From: Saxidomus purpurata | Lineage: Eukaryota > Mollusca > Bivalvia > Venerida > Veneridae | Length of the DNA stretch: 64,000 nt | NCBI GenBank assembly: GCA_022818135.1 | Contig: JAFMSR010000029.1 | Span: forward strand, 248,001-312,000 | Reading direction: 5' to 3' | In this document: positions 44,701-56,537 of the stretch, piece by piece | How the letters are laid out: every line of letters begins with the position of its first letter | How positions within the stretch are numbered: the stretch's first letter is position 1 | Notes under the pieces: model-generated | The model's input: only the letters and a program-made list of their open reading frames with translations | Database searches by the model: none | What the model was told of the DNA's origin: nothing | Translations under genes and position numbers: made by a program

Positions 44701-46130
44701 ATTGACAATTTTATGAAACATTATCAGTCGATCTATTGTTCTTCTAATCTTTAATGATGGCTAGTTTAGAGTATTTAACATATTTGAAACTGAACCTGTG
44801 TAACGATTGGTAACAAATTTTTCGACTCTTGTATAACCTGTTTCAATTTGATTTATTAGACTTTTGGTGTATGGGTCCCAAACAATGGAAGAATAGTCTA
44901 ATTTAGGTCTTACAAAAGCGTTATATTCATGGTGTTTTCACTGTGGAAGAATTAATTTTCAATATCATGCGGACAAAATGTGTGTGAATATGTTTTTGGA
45001 GTGTTTTGATGTTTTGATGATTCTACTTTTTCAAAGACATAATTATGTAATTTATAATTGAATTGAACGGTGTTCCTTTCCTGATTTATACAAAGGATGT
45101 AACATTTATCAGGATTGAAGTGCACTAACCAATATCATTCCTATTTACCAGTAGCTTCCAGGTCAGACTGAAGAAGTTTAGCATCAGTTAAGTTTTTAAT
45201 TTCTCTATATTTTATGTTATCGTCAGCAAATAGTCTTAAAATGCTATGTCGTTTTTAGTCTTTATCTATATAGATCAGAAAAAAGGATTAGACTCAAAAC
45301 ACTGCCTAGGGGACACCCGAGGTCACAGACAGTTTCTCTGACATTTCACCTTCCAGGCCAACTGTCTGTTTTCTATTCTCTAAAAATTCAGAAATCCAGT
45401 TAAGAGCATTACATATTATACCATTGTATTTCAATTGATACAGTAGATGTTTGTGAGGTACTTTGTCAATTCTTTTGGCAAAATCCACTATAATTTGTGT
45501 GAATGTTCTGATTATGAGACTGTCCTGAATGAATGAGATAAAGTGAGTTTCACACGAACGTGAAGATCTAAAACATTGCTGTAAATCATAAAGAATGTTT
45601 TACTTTCCAGATATGACTTTGTTTTACTAGACTTGAAATGTTCCAGTGTATTACAGCAGATATAAGTCAATGAGATTGGCCTGAAGTTAATGGCGTCGTG
45701 TTTATCTCCTTTTTTACAGACATGAAATGTTCCAGTGTATTACAGCAGATATAAGTCAATGAGATTGGCCTGAAGTTAATGGCGTCGTGTTTATCTCCTT
45801 TTTTACAGACATGATACTCATTTGCATATTTCAAATCGAAAAGGATTTTACCTGAAGCAAGAGAGACTTAAATATAATTGTAAGGATTGGGGATATATTA
45901 TCCTAACATTCTTTCAAAATATTGGCATGAATATTATCTCGGCCCGAAGCTTAATAGGGATAATGTAAGAAAATCGTTTGATGATACCATTTTGATTAAT
46001 GTGAATGTCTTTGATGAGGGCACGGGCTTTTATATGGTATTGGTTGTGATACTGGTGTAAATGCTTCATGAAATGGCACCTTAAGGATATTTGCTTTTGC
46101 ATTTGTGTCGTATTTTAGTTCACACATTTT
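44701..46130 (-). mobile_element. LINE 4, reverse-transcriptase region, decayed
   Basis: Minus strand. KKGDKHDAINFRPISLTYIC (about 45770) is the entry to the polymerase domain. MDFAKRIDKVPHKHLLYQLK, NALNWISEFLENRKQTV and SVTSGVP lie at 45306-45488. Weak similarity continues to about 44800. Stops and shifts occur throughout and the YxDD block is not recognisable, so it is inactive. Confidence 0.75.
45635..45812. repeat. Perfect tandem duplication, 89-bp unit, inside LINE 4
   Basis: 45635-45723 and 45724-45812 are identical as far as I can read (GAAATGTTCCAGTGTATTAC ... TTTTTTACAGACAT). It is a recent local duplication or an assembly artefact. Confidence 0.9.
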
Positions 46131-46239
46131 AATACTGTTTACTGTTCAGCTAATAAAATGTCAGTGAATGATTGTCACGAAGTTGACAGACGGGAGTCAA
46201 TTTCCATATAAAGACAGTGACTGGAATTTTATCATTGTT

Positions 46240-47966
46240 TTTGTAAAGTTTGACTTATTGTGTAAATTGCTAGAATTTTCCTATAAAAGTAAGAACATTG
46301 TTTTTAGTTTTGAGTTTCGTTTATGTTCATGTTTTTTTCCATTAAAGTCGGTTTAGTTGTAAGAAAGTTATATGTTCGTATTTTTGTTTTGTTTTATAAC
46401 AATTTTATTGAGACCACTATAACGGACCTCAATTTATATACATGTACATGTAACTTATTTTGACCGACATACATTTTATTCCTGCATTTCATGTCTGCAC
46501 GGAGGTTATGATTTCGACATGCGGGAAGATTTAGTATTTCAGAAAGGCTGACTATAAGAAAATTGCACACAGTCACACATTGTATGACTTTGACATTCGA
46601 GATGTTATTAAGTTCATACTTTAGCTTGATCAAGATAAATTAATTTTTGAAAGTTTTCTATTTTATTTCGTAAATTGTTTCAGTAGATAGATTCTTATTT
46701 CAGTACAAGATTTTTGTAAGCTTTTTTGTTTCATATTATGATTTCATTTTCAAGATGTCCTAAATTTCAGAAGTAGCTGAATTTGTTGTAAGTTCATCGA
46801 GGACTCAGTGCAGTTTGTTTTTGTTTGAGATCTTTCTCAAATGCCATTGTGTGATTACTTTGTTTCAGTAATCATTGATTATCTTGTTTAATGTAATGAT
46901 TGTACATATTGTAACGTTTTTTCCTTTCTTTTATTTATATCTGATATCCAAGCGGTCGATTATTATTTTAAACTGAACAATCTTTCCTGGGAAGTACCAG
47001 TACTCTCCTTGACTTGACCCAAACACAAGTGACCATTTTTACCAACGTGCCCTGTTTTATATGATTGAAAGAATTATGGGTAATATGGAACATCTCATTC
47101 ATAAGATTAACCCATTTTAACAAATGCATATATAAATGGGGGTGTCAGGTTAAAACTCTTACTACATTAATATCAGCGCTATAGCTTACATGTAAAATAC
47201 GATTTACACCTGTAAGTTAATCTAAATACTAGATACTCTGAGTGAATGATAACTTTAAACTCAAACCTACATTTAAACAATATCTGGCTTGATTATTAAT
47301 TTCTACTTTCTCTTTAAAATGCAAATGGTGGATTGGAAATAAGAGAAAGTAACTCGGGCCAAATACTACTACATTGTTACAATAGTGAATGTGAGCTGCA
47401 TTTTAATTCAGTTAATTCAGTTTAATTGTGTTTCACTTTATTTTACTTTCATTCTTAATAATAATAGAAGTTGTTATTGTTAATGAGAAAGATTAAATAA
47501 TGAAGGTATGAAGTGACGTATTTCACTATTAAATATAGCACGTTTTATAACACGTTTACTGTTGGGTAACCTTCAGATAGTATGGTGTACACAAAGGGTC
47601 GTCTTTGAACACATATACATATATATTTGTTTGTACGCACAGTTATGGGAACTTCAAAGGCGGGCCGGTTTATGTCCGATACATTTTATGTACCATGGTA
47701 TTTACCATATGTTATATCTTTTAGTTTTCTCTCCCGGCAGATATAATGCCCGGAGTGGTAGAGAATTGTGTTGCCTCCAGACGATGACTTTCCTGGAGAA
47801 GACCGACCTGTTACGTCGGTAAACTTCTAGATTCGCCCGGATGTAATGATTCCCGAGCACAGCCATGTCTACGTTGTGCCCCATTCACATAGGAAACACC
47901 ATTAGTGTAGTTGACATTAAGGTCTACTAAAATCCAAACCCGGATTACCGGAGCATATACGGAGAT
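46240..47966 (+). repeat. Large dispersed repeat, copy 1 (inverted partner at 61.3 kb)
   Basis: The reverse complement of 61256-62410 aligns along most of this interval. Landmarks are TTTTCCTATAAAAGTAAGAxCATTGTTTTTAG, GGACCTCAATTTATATxxx, TTATTTTGACCGACAT, GAGAAAGATTAAATAATGAA, CCATGGTATTTACxATATGTTATATCTTTTA and CCAGACGATGACTTTCCTG. Copy 1 is longer, mostly around 46.9-47.4 kb. A CCxGACGATGACTTTCC segment reads PPDDDFPxEDRP in both copies but has a stop in copy 1 soon after. Confidence 0.75.
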
Positions 47967-48420
47967 ATTCTTATGAATGGCGAGGACAGTCTTTTGTAAT
48001 TGTGAAACGTGTTAACCTGTAAGTAAAGTGTAAACGTGTCTAATTCAGGACTATCATTAAGACGTTTATAGTCCACCCTTATCATTATATTTAATGTTCA
48101 TATTTTGCATTCAGCTTTGTATATATTCATCATTGTCATTAAAGTTGTGTAGTGTTAAATGTTAAAAAATACCTTTAGCCGCTGTATCCATGGCAATGTT
48201 GTATCAAGCAGCACTATATGAAATGAGTGACAACCACGCATAGAAGCGGTATTCAGATATCCCAACAACCTGTCTAGGCAAACAAATGTATACAAATCTA
48301 CCAGGACACCGTATCTACATACTTAAAAACACCTGTTATTATTAACTACTCTATAATACTACTATAAGATTACTATACTATTGCTAAAACTACTACTAAA
48401 ACTACGTTTCTGTTTTTAGA
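47967..48420. other. No gene recognised
   Basis: Nothing identified. Confidence 0.4.
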
Positions 48421-48700
48421 GTGATCAAAATTGTGTACACTATATAATGCAAAATCCAAATCTGCAAGGCTACCCGGCAAATTCCCTTGCGAGGAATTAA
48501 TGGCAGTTTGAAAGGATCCTTTAGCGCACGTGCAACACTCACTGCATACCGAGCAGTCACGCCATCCCAGACCTTACATTACATACTATACCAAAATCAC
48601 ATTCAGTTATTAAAGTTCGCTTCAAAACCCACATCTTCCATAAAGAAGTGTTTGTTGATGTTTCTATATACCATTTGTTTCAGATCATGATTCATTTTAT
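48421..48700 (+). mobile_element. Possible C-terminal end of a LINE
   Basis: One frame reads SSHAIPDLTLHTIPKSHSVI then KVRFKTHIFHKEVF, like the C-terminal WN-IP...F-K-LKTHLF signature of CR1-like elements. It is short and damaged. Confidence 0.35.
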
Positions 48701-48909
48701 GTATGAATCTTTCAATTGCTTTAGTGAAGCACCCACGTAGTTTAACTGTGCAGTCAAACTATGCATTTAATATTATTATGCAGAAACACTTGCTATAAAC
48801 TTACGCTTTCAATGTCAATAGATACCATGTATTTATTTGAGGATACTGGATTTTTTTTCATATAATACCGGTGCATAATGTTACCCAGCATAGTTCTTCA
48901 TACAGTCTA

Positions 48910-48910
<1 letters not shown>

Positions 48911-48972
<62 letters not shown>
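48911..48972. repeat. (AT)n microsatellite, about 62 bp
   Basis: Uninterrupted AT dinucleotide run. Confidence 0.98.
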
Positions 48973-48973
<1 letters not shown>

Positions 48974-49359
48974 TAATTAAATAAAAATGACTTGATATGG
49001 CTTTAAAATAATGATTTAATTAACTAAATTAACTGTGCTACGCGTTTCATACAATTCATCAGGCACAATTGTAGTGAATGACGTTGTTTCCATGACGTTG
49101 ACGTCATAACTTCCTGCAAGGGAGATTACTGTTGTAAAAATGCAGATAATTAATGTAAATTGATATTTATATATATATAGAGATATTATAAAGATCTATG
49201 TTGTATTCACTTCGGTTTTACGGTACATCTTTAGTTTTTATATTACCATATCTCCTGTGTGTTGTATTACTTTTGTTTTACGGTACTATATATTCCTTTA
49301 GTATTTCTAATTTGTCATGGACCTAGATTATACTATACTTTCCACTGATAGATATTAAT

Positions 49360-50530
49360 TGATATTTAAACTTGCCTTTAAAATGACCTATTAACCTTGA
49401 ACCTAACTTATTTTTAGAAAATCATTAGAACTTTGACCTTGACTTGAAAAAAATGTATCTATCTTGACTAAAATGTATCTATCTTGCTCAGTTTCTGCTG
49501 ATTATACTAACAATGCTTTTATAATTGAAATGTGTCCTGTGTTTGGCGTGACCTTACCCTCTTATGTGTAAAACTATATTCTTTCTATTCTATTAAGTTC
49601 AGTTTCTGCTGTCATAGCACTAGACCCCTTTTAAGGTGATGCTATTTTTAAAGAAATTCAGATCAATTTATATGACATGACCTTGACCTTTTCTAGTAAA
49701 CTAGCATCAAACTTATATCTATTATGTTAAATTTCTGAAGATATACTATCAAAGATTTTACAAGTAAAATCGTCTTATGTTCAAAAAGAAAGGAAATGAA
49801 ATTCTATCGCATTTGTCAAGTTTCTACTGTTATAGTATCAAATCTCTTTAAAAGGATTGAAATTCTATCTATTTTGTGTAGTTTCTGCTGTTATACATCT
49901 AGTATCAAATCTCTTTTAAGGTGATATATTAATTTGAGTGACATTTCATTGACTTTAGGTTAGTAAAACAAAATTAGAGTTCTATCTATTTTGTTTAGTT
50001 TCAGTCGTTATACTATCAAAGCTTTTATATGTGAAAAGTCCTATGGAATGAGTTTTATAGGAGGATGTCATTTTTTTTTGTGAAAGAGTCTTATTTTTGG
50101 CGTGACCTTACCCTTCTATGTGTAAAGGAATTAAAATTCTATCTATTTTGTTTACTTTCTGCTGTTATAGTATCAAAGCTCTTTAAAGTGAAGGTTCTTA
50201 TATTAGTAAACCAGAATTAGAATTATATCTTTTTTGTTTAGTTTCTTGCGATATACTATCAAAGTTTTATTAGTGAAAAAAGTCTTACGGATGAAAAAAG
50301 TCTTATGGAACAAATAGTCTTGTGTTTGGCGCTGGGCGTGACCTTGCCCATGCGTAAAGGAATTAAAATTCTATCTATTTTGTTTACTTTCTGCTGTTAT
50401 AGTATCTAAGCTCTTGTGCTCTTTTAAGGTGACACATAAATTTGAAATATGTGACCTTGCCTTTATATAAATGAATATAAATCAATTTATTTTGTTCAGT
50501 TTCTAGATAGAGATATATTTAGAGCGATAA
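49360..50530. repeat. Tandem array of about 110-150-bp units
   Basis: About eight diverged units, each with TTCTATCTATTTTGTxTAGTTTCTGCTGTTATAxTATCAAAxCTCTTxAAGGTGA and often TGACCTTGACCTT or GGCGTGACCTTACCCT. Non-coding. Confidence 0.8.
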
Positions 50531-51339
50531 AGCTAGAGAGAGAGATAGAGCAACATCGAGAAAAAAAAATAAAAAAGTAAGGAAACGAAACTATGGACAG
50601 ACAGATAAATCAACTTACAATGAATGACAGTTAAATAAACCATGCATTTCTCGTAGCTGCTTCATTCAAAATTTATCAAGCGTAGCAAACAATTATTGCA
50701 TCTAATTTATTTTTGTTAAAACTTTAAGTAATATCACAGAATTAACCCAACCTTACAAAGTAATAAACCGATGATCCTTTAAATGAATCGTTGTATTGAA
50801 AATCTTTAATGTTGTGGAAAAAATGTAACTTTAGAGCGTATCAGTACATCCATACTGCGTGATAATGTCAGTGGGACACTTTAACCGGGCCTTCTTTCGG
50901 ATTTCAAGTACAGTAATTGTAAGTTTCACTCGATATTCTGTGGATATATACGTTTTACAGCTTAATTCGTTTCAATATTATTCTTGCGTTGATGGGGATG
51001 TCGTAGGTTCGAATTCATCTACCGACACTATTTTCATAATTGCAGTACAGGGTTTTATCAGACAATATAGCATTACATAAACTCAGTACATGTACATAGC
51101 AATTATGAATTTATTATTCTATTTACATATCAACTCTGCCTCACAAACTGTTGAATATTGCAAAACATTGGCAGTTGCTACCTTGAAAGATGACTTCGTG
51201 GAACTTTGAAATTCAACCGGCATTTCAGAATACTTCAGAAAAAAAACTTTAATATTATTCAGAAAAAGATTGTTCTGGTTACAATGTAAAGTAATGTATA
51301 TCATTACATTTCCGCATTTCTTCCCGTTTATGTCCAGTA
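50531..51339. other. No gene recognised
   Basis: A small GATAGAGA-rich run (50505-50560). TCGTAGGTTCGAATTCATC at about 51002 resembles a B box alone, without an A box. Confidence 0.4.
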
Positions 51340-52210
51340 TACTAGTCCATATATCCTTCCGTATAAATCTTGCATGTACAAGTACGTATTTCTGTCCGGG
51401 ATATTCGATATATAAAAGGAAAATACAGACTGTATACTAGTACATGTATATAGGATATTGATTTTTAATTTTTATACGGAACTTACTAGCTTAAATGTGA
51501 AGCAACGGTAAAACAGCAAAAACAAAAACTATTTATGATACGACCTTCGAAAATTTCAGTTTACATATATTTGAAATATACGAGAAGTATACATACATGT
51601 ACATTCGAAGAATACGGATGTCCGCATATATTTGGAACGTATACGGAATTCTCGTATACCAGATGCTCCATATACGGATATACGTCCAATACAATCACGT
51701 ATATTCGAAAAATACGTGCCCGTACACTCCCTTTTATCCAACTTTTTTCACAGTTGATCCTCGGTATTGACCCGCCTAAGCTGAATTCGCCTCCAGCCAA
51801 AAGATTCCGGCCGATACTTTTTAGGGCGGACCAATACGGTCGGCCAATCTCAGTCGTGAATTAACCTCTTAATGTGTCTAGTCCAGGAGACGCTATGCCG
51901 TATTTAAGCAGTAAACAGACTCCCGTATATTTATGCGGAGGTATACCTAGATTCCAATATTTTAGTATGTGATTACGGGCTTGCCAGCACACTATCGTTC
52001 TTTCGAACGGGATGATACATCTAGTTTCCCATGTTTAAATGAATACTGAATATCGTATTCTAGCAGTGAATTGACTCCCGTATTTCAGAATATATGTAGA
52101 AGAATATCTAGTATTCCGTAAATTGAAATATAAATATAAGGTATTTAGAAATATGGAATTGTAAGCACGCTTCCGTTTAGTTATAAACGGGATAGTCTAT
52201 CTCGTTTCCC
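51340..52210. repeat. Degenerate CGTATATTCGG-type repeat
   Basis: Variants of TATACGGAxATxCGTATA recur many times. CGTGCCCGTACACTCCCTTTTATCCA at about 51715-51740 is an inverted relative of blocks at 5.13 kb and 34.17 kb. Open frames on both strands come from the repeat. Confidence 0.6.
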
Positions 52211-52365
52211 GTCCTTATAGGATATATACAACACAAGTCGTGCGGGTCTATGATGCAGGCCCACTAAATTTCAAAATAACATTACACAAATAAAAAGGCG
52301 ATGGTTTACTTTGTTCTAACATTTACGGGTGTGATATTTTCTTAATCATTTACGTGTCGTGTAAA

Positions 52366-52371
52366 TTTATT
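52366..52371 (-). terminator. Candidate poly(A) signal of GT14 gene
   Basis: AATAAA on the minus strand about 160 bases downstream of the GT14 stop codon at 52530-52532. Confidence 0.4.
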
Positions 52372-52529
52372 AAAATAGATGTGAATAGGAGGACTTCAAT
52401 ACTGACAGTTTGATTTTAAATAGGCTGAAGTGATTTGTAAATTAATTGTTTAAATTTTGAAAGTAAATTAAAGATTTATGTAGGTAACACATCGGCAATG
52501 TTGTAATTACTGTGGTGCTTAAACGAATA

Positions 52530-52855
52530 TTATGAGCTGGCTTTTAGTTTCATTTTTGCATAATCTAAATGTATATAATGAGTAAGGTTTGTAGAAATAT
52601 CTTCAACGTATTGTTTCCAGGTCTTCTCGTGTAACACTTCCTCTAAACAATCCAAGGCCAAGAGCTCAAAGTCAAGATAAAACTTGTTAGCAAATAATCC
52701 GATGTCATTGTAGGCACGGTAGAGATCCCCTACGCCAAAGACGCATACATTTCTCACGTATTTTCCGGAACAGTTTGTCCTTTTGCCAGGTGTATGGGGA
52801 TTCCAGCTTACGTAGCGCATGAAGAAAGGTTTCCTTGGGTTATTTCCAATGCCTC
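52530..52855 (-). CDS. GT14 exon 3 (C-terminal catalytic part)
   Basis: Acceptor TTTTCTTCAATCAAG precedes 52855. The first two bases complete Gly with the last base of exon 2. Reads GIGNNPRKPFFMRYVSWNPH, then NCSGKYVRNVCVFGVGDLYR and LFANKFYLDFELLALDCLEE, the C-terminal signature of GCNT enzymes (C-x-(G)-x-VR-VCV-GxGDL, LFANKF, CLEE). Ends at TAA 52532-52530. Confidence 0.85.
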
Positions 52856-53127
52856 CTTGATTGAAGAAAAGTATAGTTTTTTTTAAAAATCGACAACAAC
52901 GAATGAGTAAATTTAAATTCAATTATGCTAAATGATCACAGGAGACCTTCATTTACCTCACTTAATTGCCAAACAATAATCGGGCAAACATAAAGTATAT
53001 TGTTTATTTACTTTCAATGTAAACGCCTTTGAGACCCGCAATTTTCGTATCGGCACATTTTCTTTGATTGTAAGGTGAAATTACAGACAAGCACAACACA
53101 AAAGATCAATTGAAAGTTTGGACTTAC
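52856..53127 (-). other. GT14 intron 2, 272 bp
   Basis: Donor GTAAGT at 53127-53122 and acceptor CAAG at 52859-52856. Phases 1/2 match. Confidence 0.8.
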
Positions 53128-53366
53128 CAAGAAAAGATCCAATAATCCCTAGATGTGGGTTATGACTCAAAGTTGCGAAAAAAGTCTCATCCGGTATTTT
53201 TGTGACTTTTAACCATTCTATGAAATCTCGGGACCTGTAGTCATGAAGGGCAAAGTCCACTAAGTGTCTGTTGACAGCAATATGTACAGATCCTTTGAAT
53301 AGGTTGATGTTGTGCGGTGCCGGCATTTTAGCATTAGTCCAGCGCATATAATTGACATTACTCTTC
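53128..53366 (-). CDS. GT14 exon 2
   Basis: Acceptor TTTTAATATAG precedes 53366 and donor GTAAGT follows 53128. The 239-base exon completes Arg from exon 1. It reads KSNVNYMRWTNAKMPAPHNI, then LFKGSVHIAVNRHLVDFALH (the GSxY/VSR-type block), then DFIEWLKVTKIPDETFFATL, where PDE is the conserved acidic centre of GT14 enzymes. It ends GSFLG, in phase. Confidence 0.85.
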
Positions 53367-54851
53367 CTATATTAAAACCCAGAAAACGTTTATTCTTTCT
53401 TTGAAGTACTAGATTATAACATGGCATTGAACATCAGATTGATGTGTAAGGTTTAAGAAAATATCGATATTCAAAAGTCATAACGATAAAATATTGAGGA
53501 TTATTACTACAATACGACAGCAATGTAGCCTAGTTACTATTCTGATGAAACTTTTTCTTTCTATAAACTATATTTCATGCACTATCTCTAGTCTATTTTA
53601 AATAGTTTTGCTTTGTATACTGTGGCAGTTTTATCAGACTAGTTAAAGGCGATATGGTTGACACCTAACAGCTATACAATAACCATGGCTAATTCCTCTG
53701 ATTGCTAATACCATCATGTAGTCAGTAATTGATTTGATTGATTTGTATAACTGCTGTGAAGCCATTTATCGAGATGCAGAATGAACTTCAAAAATGTTCT
53801 CTGGTGAGATATTAAAATCGTATTCTAGGAAAGATTGTAAGGCCTACTCTACAATTTCAGAATTATGTTAGTTGCAGTTCACTACGGAAGTATAATGTAT
53901 ATGAACCATTTTAAAAATTCATTGGTTTTTCGTCCTTGCATGGTAATTAAAAATAAATATAAAAAAACTAATTATTAAAAGTCAAATGAGTTAATATCAA
54001 TGAAGTGTTGTACTTAAGTATTAAAACTCGGCCGTTTGTTCAAGTTTATAGTATTTTTTACAGCCAAACGTAGAAATTCTTCTGTCACAGTGCATTTCTA
54101 TTTCTTCTACATGCATAGTAGTTTATGATAGTTCGAATATTCCAACATCAGTTATTCTTAAGTTGGAGAGCTTCAAACATAACACAAGCAAAAGAGTATA
54201 TGTATAGACGCTAAGAATTCTTATGTGAGTCCTCTATAGCTCAGTGGTAAGAGCACTTGACGCAAGAGCGGAAGGTCTTAGGTTCGAACCCCGCGGGAAG
54301 CTGGACTCTCCACTTCATTTCATTTCATCTCTCATCTAATATTGGTCATTTCTCATCATCTTTCGACAAAAATAGCCTTGTCAAATTTCAGAGTTTCTCC
54401 ATTAGTACCGAGTTCGTCTCTGCTAACTGCTTGAAAAGTATACGAACATATATTTCTGGTGTGTAATTTCAGAGAATATTATGCTTATTTATATATAAAA
54501 CGTGAACGTTCCGGTTAAACTGATGTTAGTTTTATTCATAATTGCTTTGACCGAAAGTCCAGGACCGCTGGAAACGAATTTGGTATTGCATGGTTTTCTA
54601 TGATATTTTAAAATGTTTTAAACCTATTTCAATAACTTGGGTCAAGTAGGCAAAATGAAGACGTTTAGTCCGTCTCTTGACAAATAGCTGAGCATAAACG
54701 CTGAGCTCTTGTGCGCGTTACAAACGGTTCAAAACGTCGGCGTTTGTAGAATTTTCAAATTTTCAATTTCGGTCTTTTCTTGATTAAAACATGTATAATT
54801 TACGAATAGGAAACAAACAATCATTTAAATATACAAAGCAGAATTGAATAC
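53367..54851 (-). other. GT14 intron 1, 1485 bp
   Basis: Donor GTATTC at 54851 and acceptor at 53368-53367. Contains a tRNA-like sequence on the opposite strand (54228-54307). No other feature recognised. Confidence 0.75.
54228..54307 (+). mobile_element. tRNA-like sequence, probably SINE or tRNA pseudogene
   Basis: ATAGCTCAGTGGTAAGAGCA (A-box/D-arm) and GGTTCGAACCCC (B-box/T-arm) are textbook pol III promoter elements. AGTCC at the 5' side pairs with GGACT at the 3' side like an acceptor stem. The anticodon arm (CTTGACGCAAGAGCGG) does not fold as a normal 5-bp stem with a 7-base loop, so it is not an intact tRNA. Confidence 0.5.
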
Positions 54852-55681
54852 CTTATATAATTTCCTTGAACAATGTTTGCACCATGAACAGCTTTTAATA
54901 TTGAAACAATGTCACGATTTGTCTTCAGTGGGAATTCTTGTCCAGTCAGGTTGATATAATATTTCCACTTTTCGTATGGCCAAAGTGCTTTCATACACAT
55001 AAGCTCTGCGTCTGCTCTGCCCCACTGCACATCTATAGATATGTTGGTAATATACAAATTACTAAAGCAACTCACTATACTTTCAAATGCTCTTCTTTCA
55101 TATTCGTCTGTCTTAGAATCCAAATGAAGGCAGTAAAAATTACGAGGTCGGTATATAGAGCGAAAAAGTCTTTCAAACTGCTCAATGTCTCTGAAAGTTA
55201 ATATTGCAAACGCCAGTGGGAACTCTAACTCAATATCGCTGAGCGGATGGTTAATGTAGCCTCTTAAATGTCGAAACTTTTGGCAATTTAACGTATTAGT
55301 TACGTAAAAGTCTGGTGATAAATTCACATGTGTATAATTTGTTTTTTCCATCATATATTTGGCTTTTGAAATCTCTTCCTGGTTGTTATTTATTATTTTT
55401 GTGCAGTTTATACCAGCTGCGTTCACAATAGGCCGAAAATACGTAGCAAATACTTCCTTGCGATAGAAAACACTAGTTTGCGCCTTGAAAGAATAATCTC
55501 CGTAAAATTGCATTGTTTGTTTTAGGTCGTATTTACCTTTTGCCAATTTATCTGTGTTATGTCATAATTGTCTAAAACTGATCTTTAAGTCTGCCGTGTT
55601 GTAAATGTGTCTTAAAAGATATATAGTGCAGACATTCGCAATACATAAAATCATAAATGCACATACTTTTAAGGATCTCAT
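54852..55681 (-). CDS. GT14 exon 1 (anchor, stem, N-terminal catalytic), nonsense codon 40
   Basis: ATG at 55681 encodes MRSLK followed by the hydrophobic span VCAFMILCIANVCTIYLL (residues 6-23), a type II signal anchor, then a stem. Codon 40 is TGA; reading resumes HNTDKLAKGKYDLKQTMQFY. Then INCTKII (Cys93), the sequence ELEFPLAFAILTFRDIEQFE (about 152-171), SIYRPRNFYCLHLDSKTDEY, CFSNLYI, WGRADAELMCMKALWPYEKW (about 220-239) and YYINLTGQEFPLKTNRDIVS, all GCNT signatures with their Cys residues. The exon ends ...GNYI-AG before donor GTATTC. Upstream of 55681 no other in-frame start is needed. Confidence 0.8.
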
Positions 55682-55800
55682 TTGTTATTCAATATTAAAA
55701 ACCTAATACAACACAGCTTTCTCATTAAAATATGATTGCCATACATCAGATGTTCACGCTGTGTCAACGTTATCTAAGGGGGGTTATCTACTGAGGTGAC
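55682..55800. other. Upstream flank of GT14 gene
   Basis: No promoter motif recognised. Confidence 0.35.

Positions 55801-55848
<48 letters not shown>
55801..55848. repeat. (AAT)n microsatellite
   Basis: About sixteen ATA/AAT units without interruption. Confidence 0.98.
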
Positions 55849-55849
<1 letters not shown>

Positions 55850-55942
55850 TCTTTATTTATAGAAGGTAAGCACATTAAGTAAACGTTCACAACATTTGAC
55901 TTATTTACAATGTGGCCTTCTGAAAAGAAATAACATTTATAC

Positions 55943-56078
55943 AATAAACGATTGAATGATTGTATGAATGATTGAATGATTGAATGAATGAATGAATGAA
56001 TGAATGAATGAATGAATGAATGAATGAATGAATGAATGAATGAGTGAATGAGTGAATGAATGAATGAATGAACGAATT
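55943..56078. repeat. (GAAT)n microsatellite
   Basis: GAAT/TGAA units with few interruptions. It yields an apparent minus-strand HSFI repeat peptide, which is an artefact. Confidence 0.98.
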
Positions 56079-56520
56079 CTTAGAGAAAAAATAATGCAGC
56101 ATGAATTAGTGAATGAATGAATGAACATTTTCTAAAGCAATATTAACTATAGCAGACGTACCCGACAAACACTCATTGATTGAGAAAAAGCAGTTCAATT
56201 GAAACATTTCAAAATGTATACACATTCTTTACTTCAACATACATGGCCGTATAACTAAACAACCTTAACATTGGTAATTTTTTGTTAACTTTAAAAACAA
56301 TAAAAACATTCATACGAAAATTTTATATGAATTATTTACGAAAATTGCATATTAAGTATAAACTTGCGTAAATTATACTTAAAAGAATTTAATGAATTAA
56401 TCTGTCTAATATTTAAAGGTAGAAGATTCCAAATATAGCTACTTTGATATGTAAATGTATCTTTCATATATTTAGTCTTATGTTTTGGCATTATGAGATC
56501 TTAGTCAATGTCTTAGTTAG
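56079..56520. other. No gene recognised
   Basis: A few more GAAT units at about 56110-56122; otherwise AT-rich unassigned sequence. Confidence 0.4.
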
Positions 56521-56537
56521 ACTTGGTAAAAGCTGGA

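Larger units (their letters stand above)
52530..55681 (-). pseudogene. GT14 gene span, three exons, in-frame TGA at codon 40
   Basis: Core-2-type beta-1,6-N-acetylglucosaminyltransferase (GCNT family), a Golgi type II enzyme adding GlcNAc branches to glycans. Exons 55681-54852, 53366-53128 and 52855-52530 join with phases 2/1 and 1/2 into 465 codons including the stop, close to the usual 430-450 residues. All family blocks are in order. One flaw: codon 40 is TGA (55564-55562), in the stem between the membrane anchor and the catalytic domain. All the rest is intact, so this is a very young pseudogene, a null allele or a sequence error. Alternatively transcription starts downstream in another first exon; an AG at the 5' side of 55549 could act as an acceptor. 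Confidence 0.7.

Noticed and set aside
51535..51864. 109-codon plus-strand frame with opposite-strand partner
   Set aside because: It arises from the CGTATATTCGG-type repeat; composition follows the repeat and not coding sequence.
54228..54307. Functional tRNA gene
   Set aside because: A and B boxes are good but the anticodon arm cannot form a standard stem and loop; kept only as tRNA-like.
55562..55564. TGA as a selenocysteine codon in the GT14 gene
   Set aside because: No GT14 selenoproteins are known to me, and the position lies in a variable stem, not an active site.
55905..56128. HSFI-repeat peptides on the minus strand
   Set aside because: Direct product of the (GAAT)n microsatellite.
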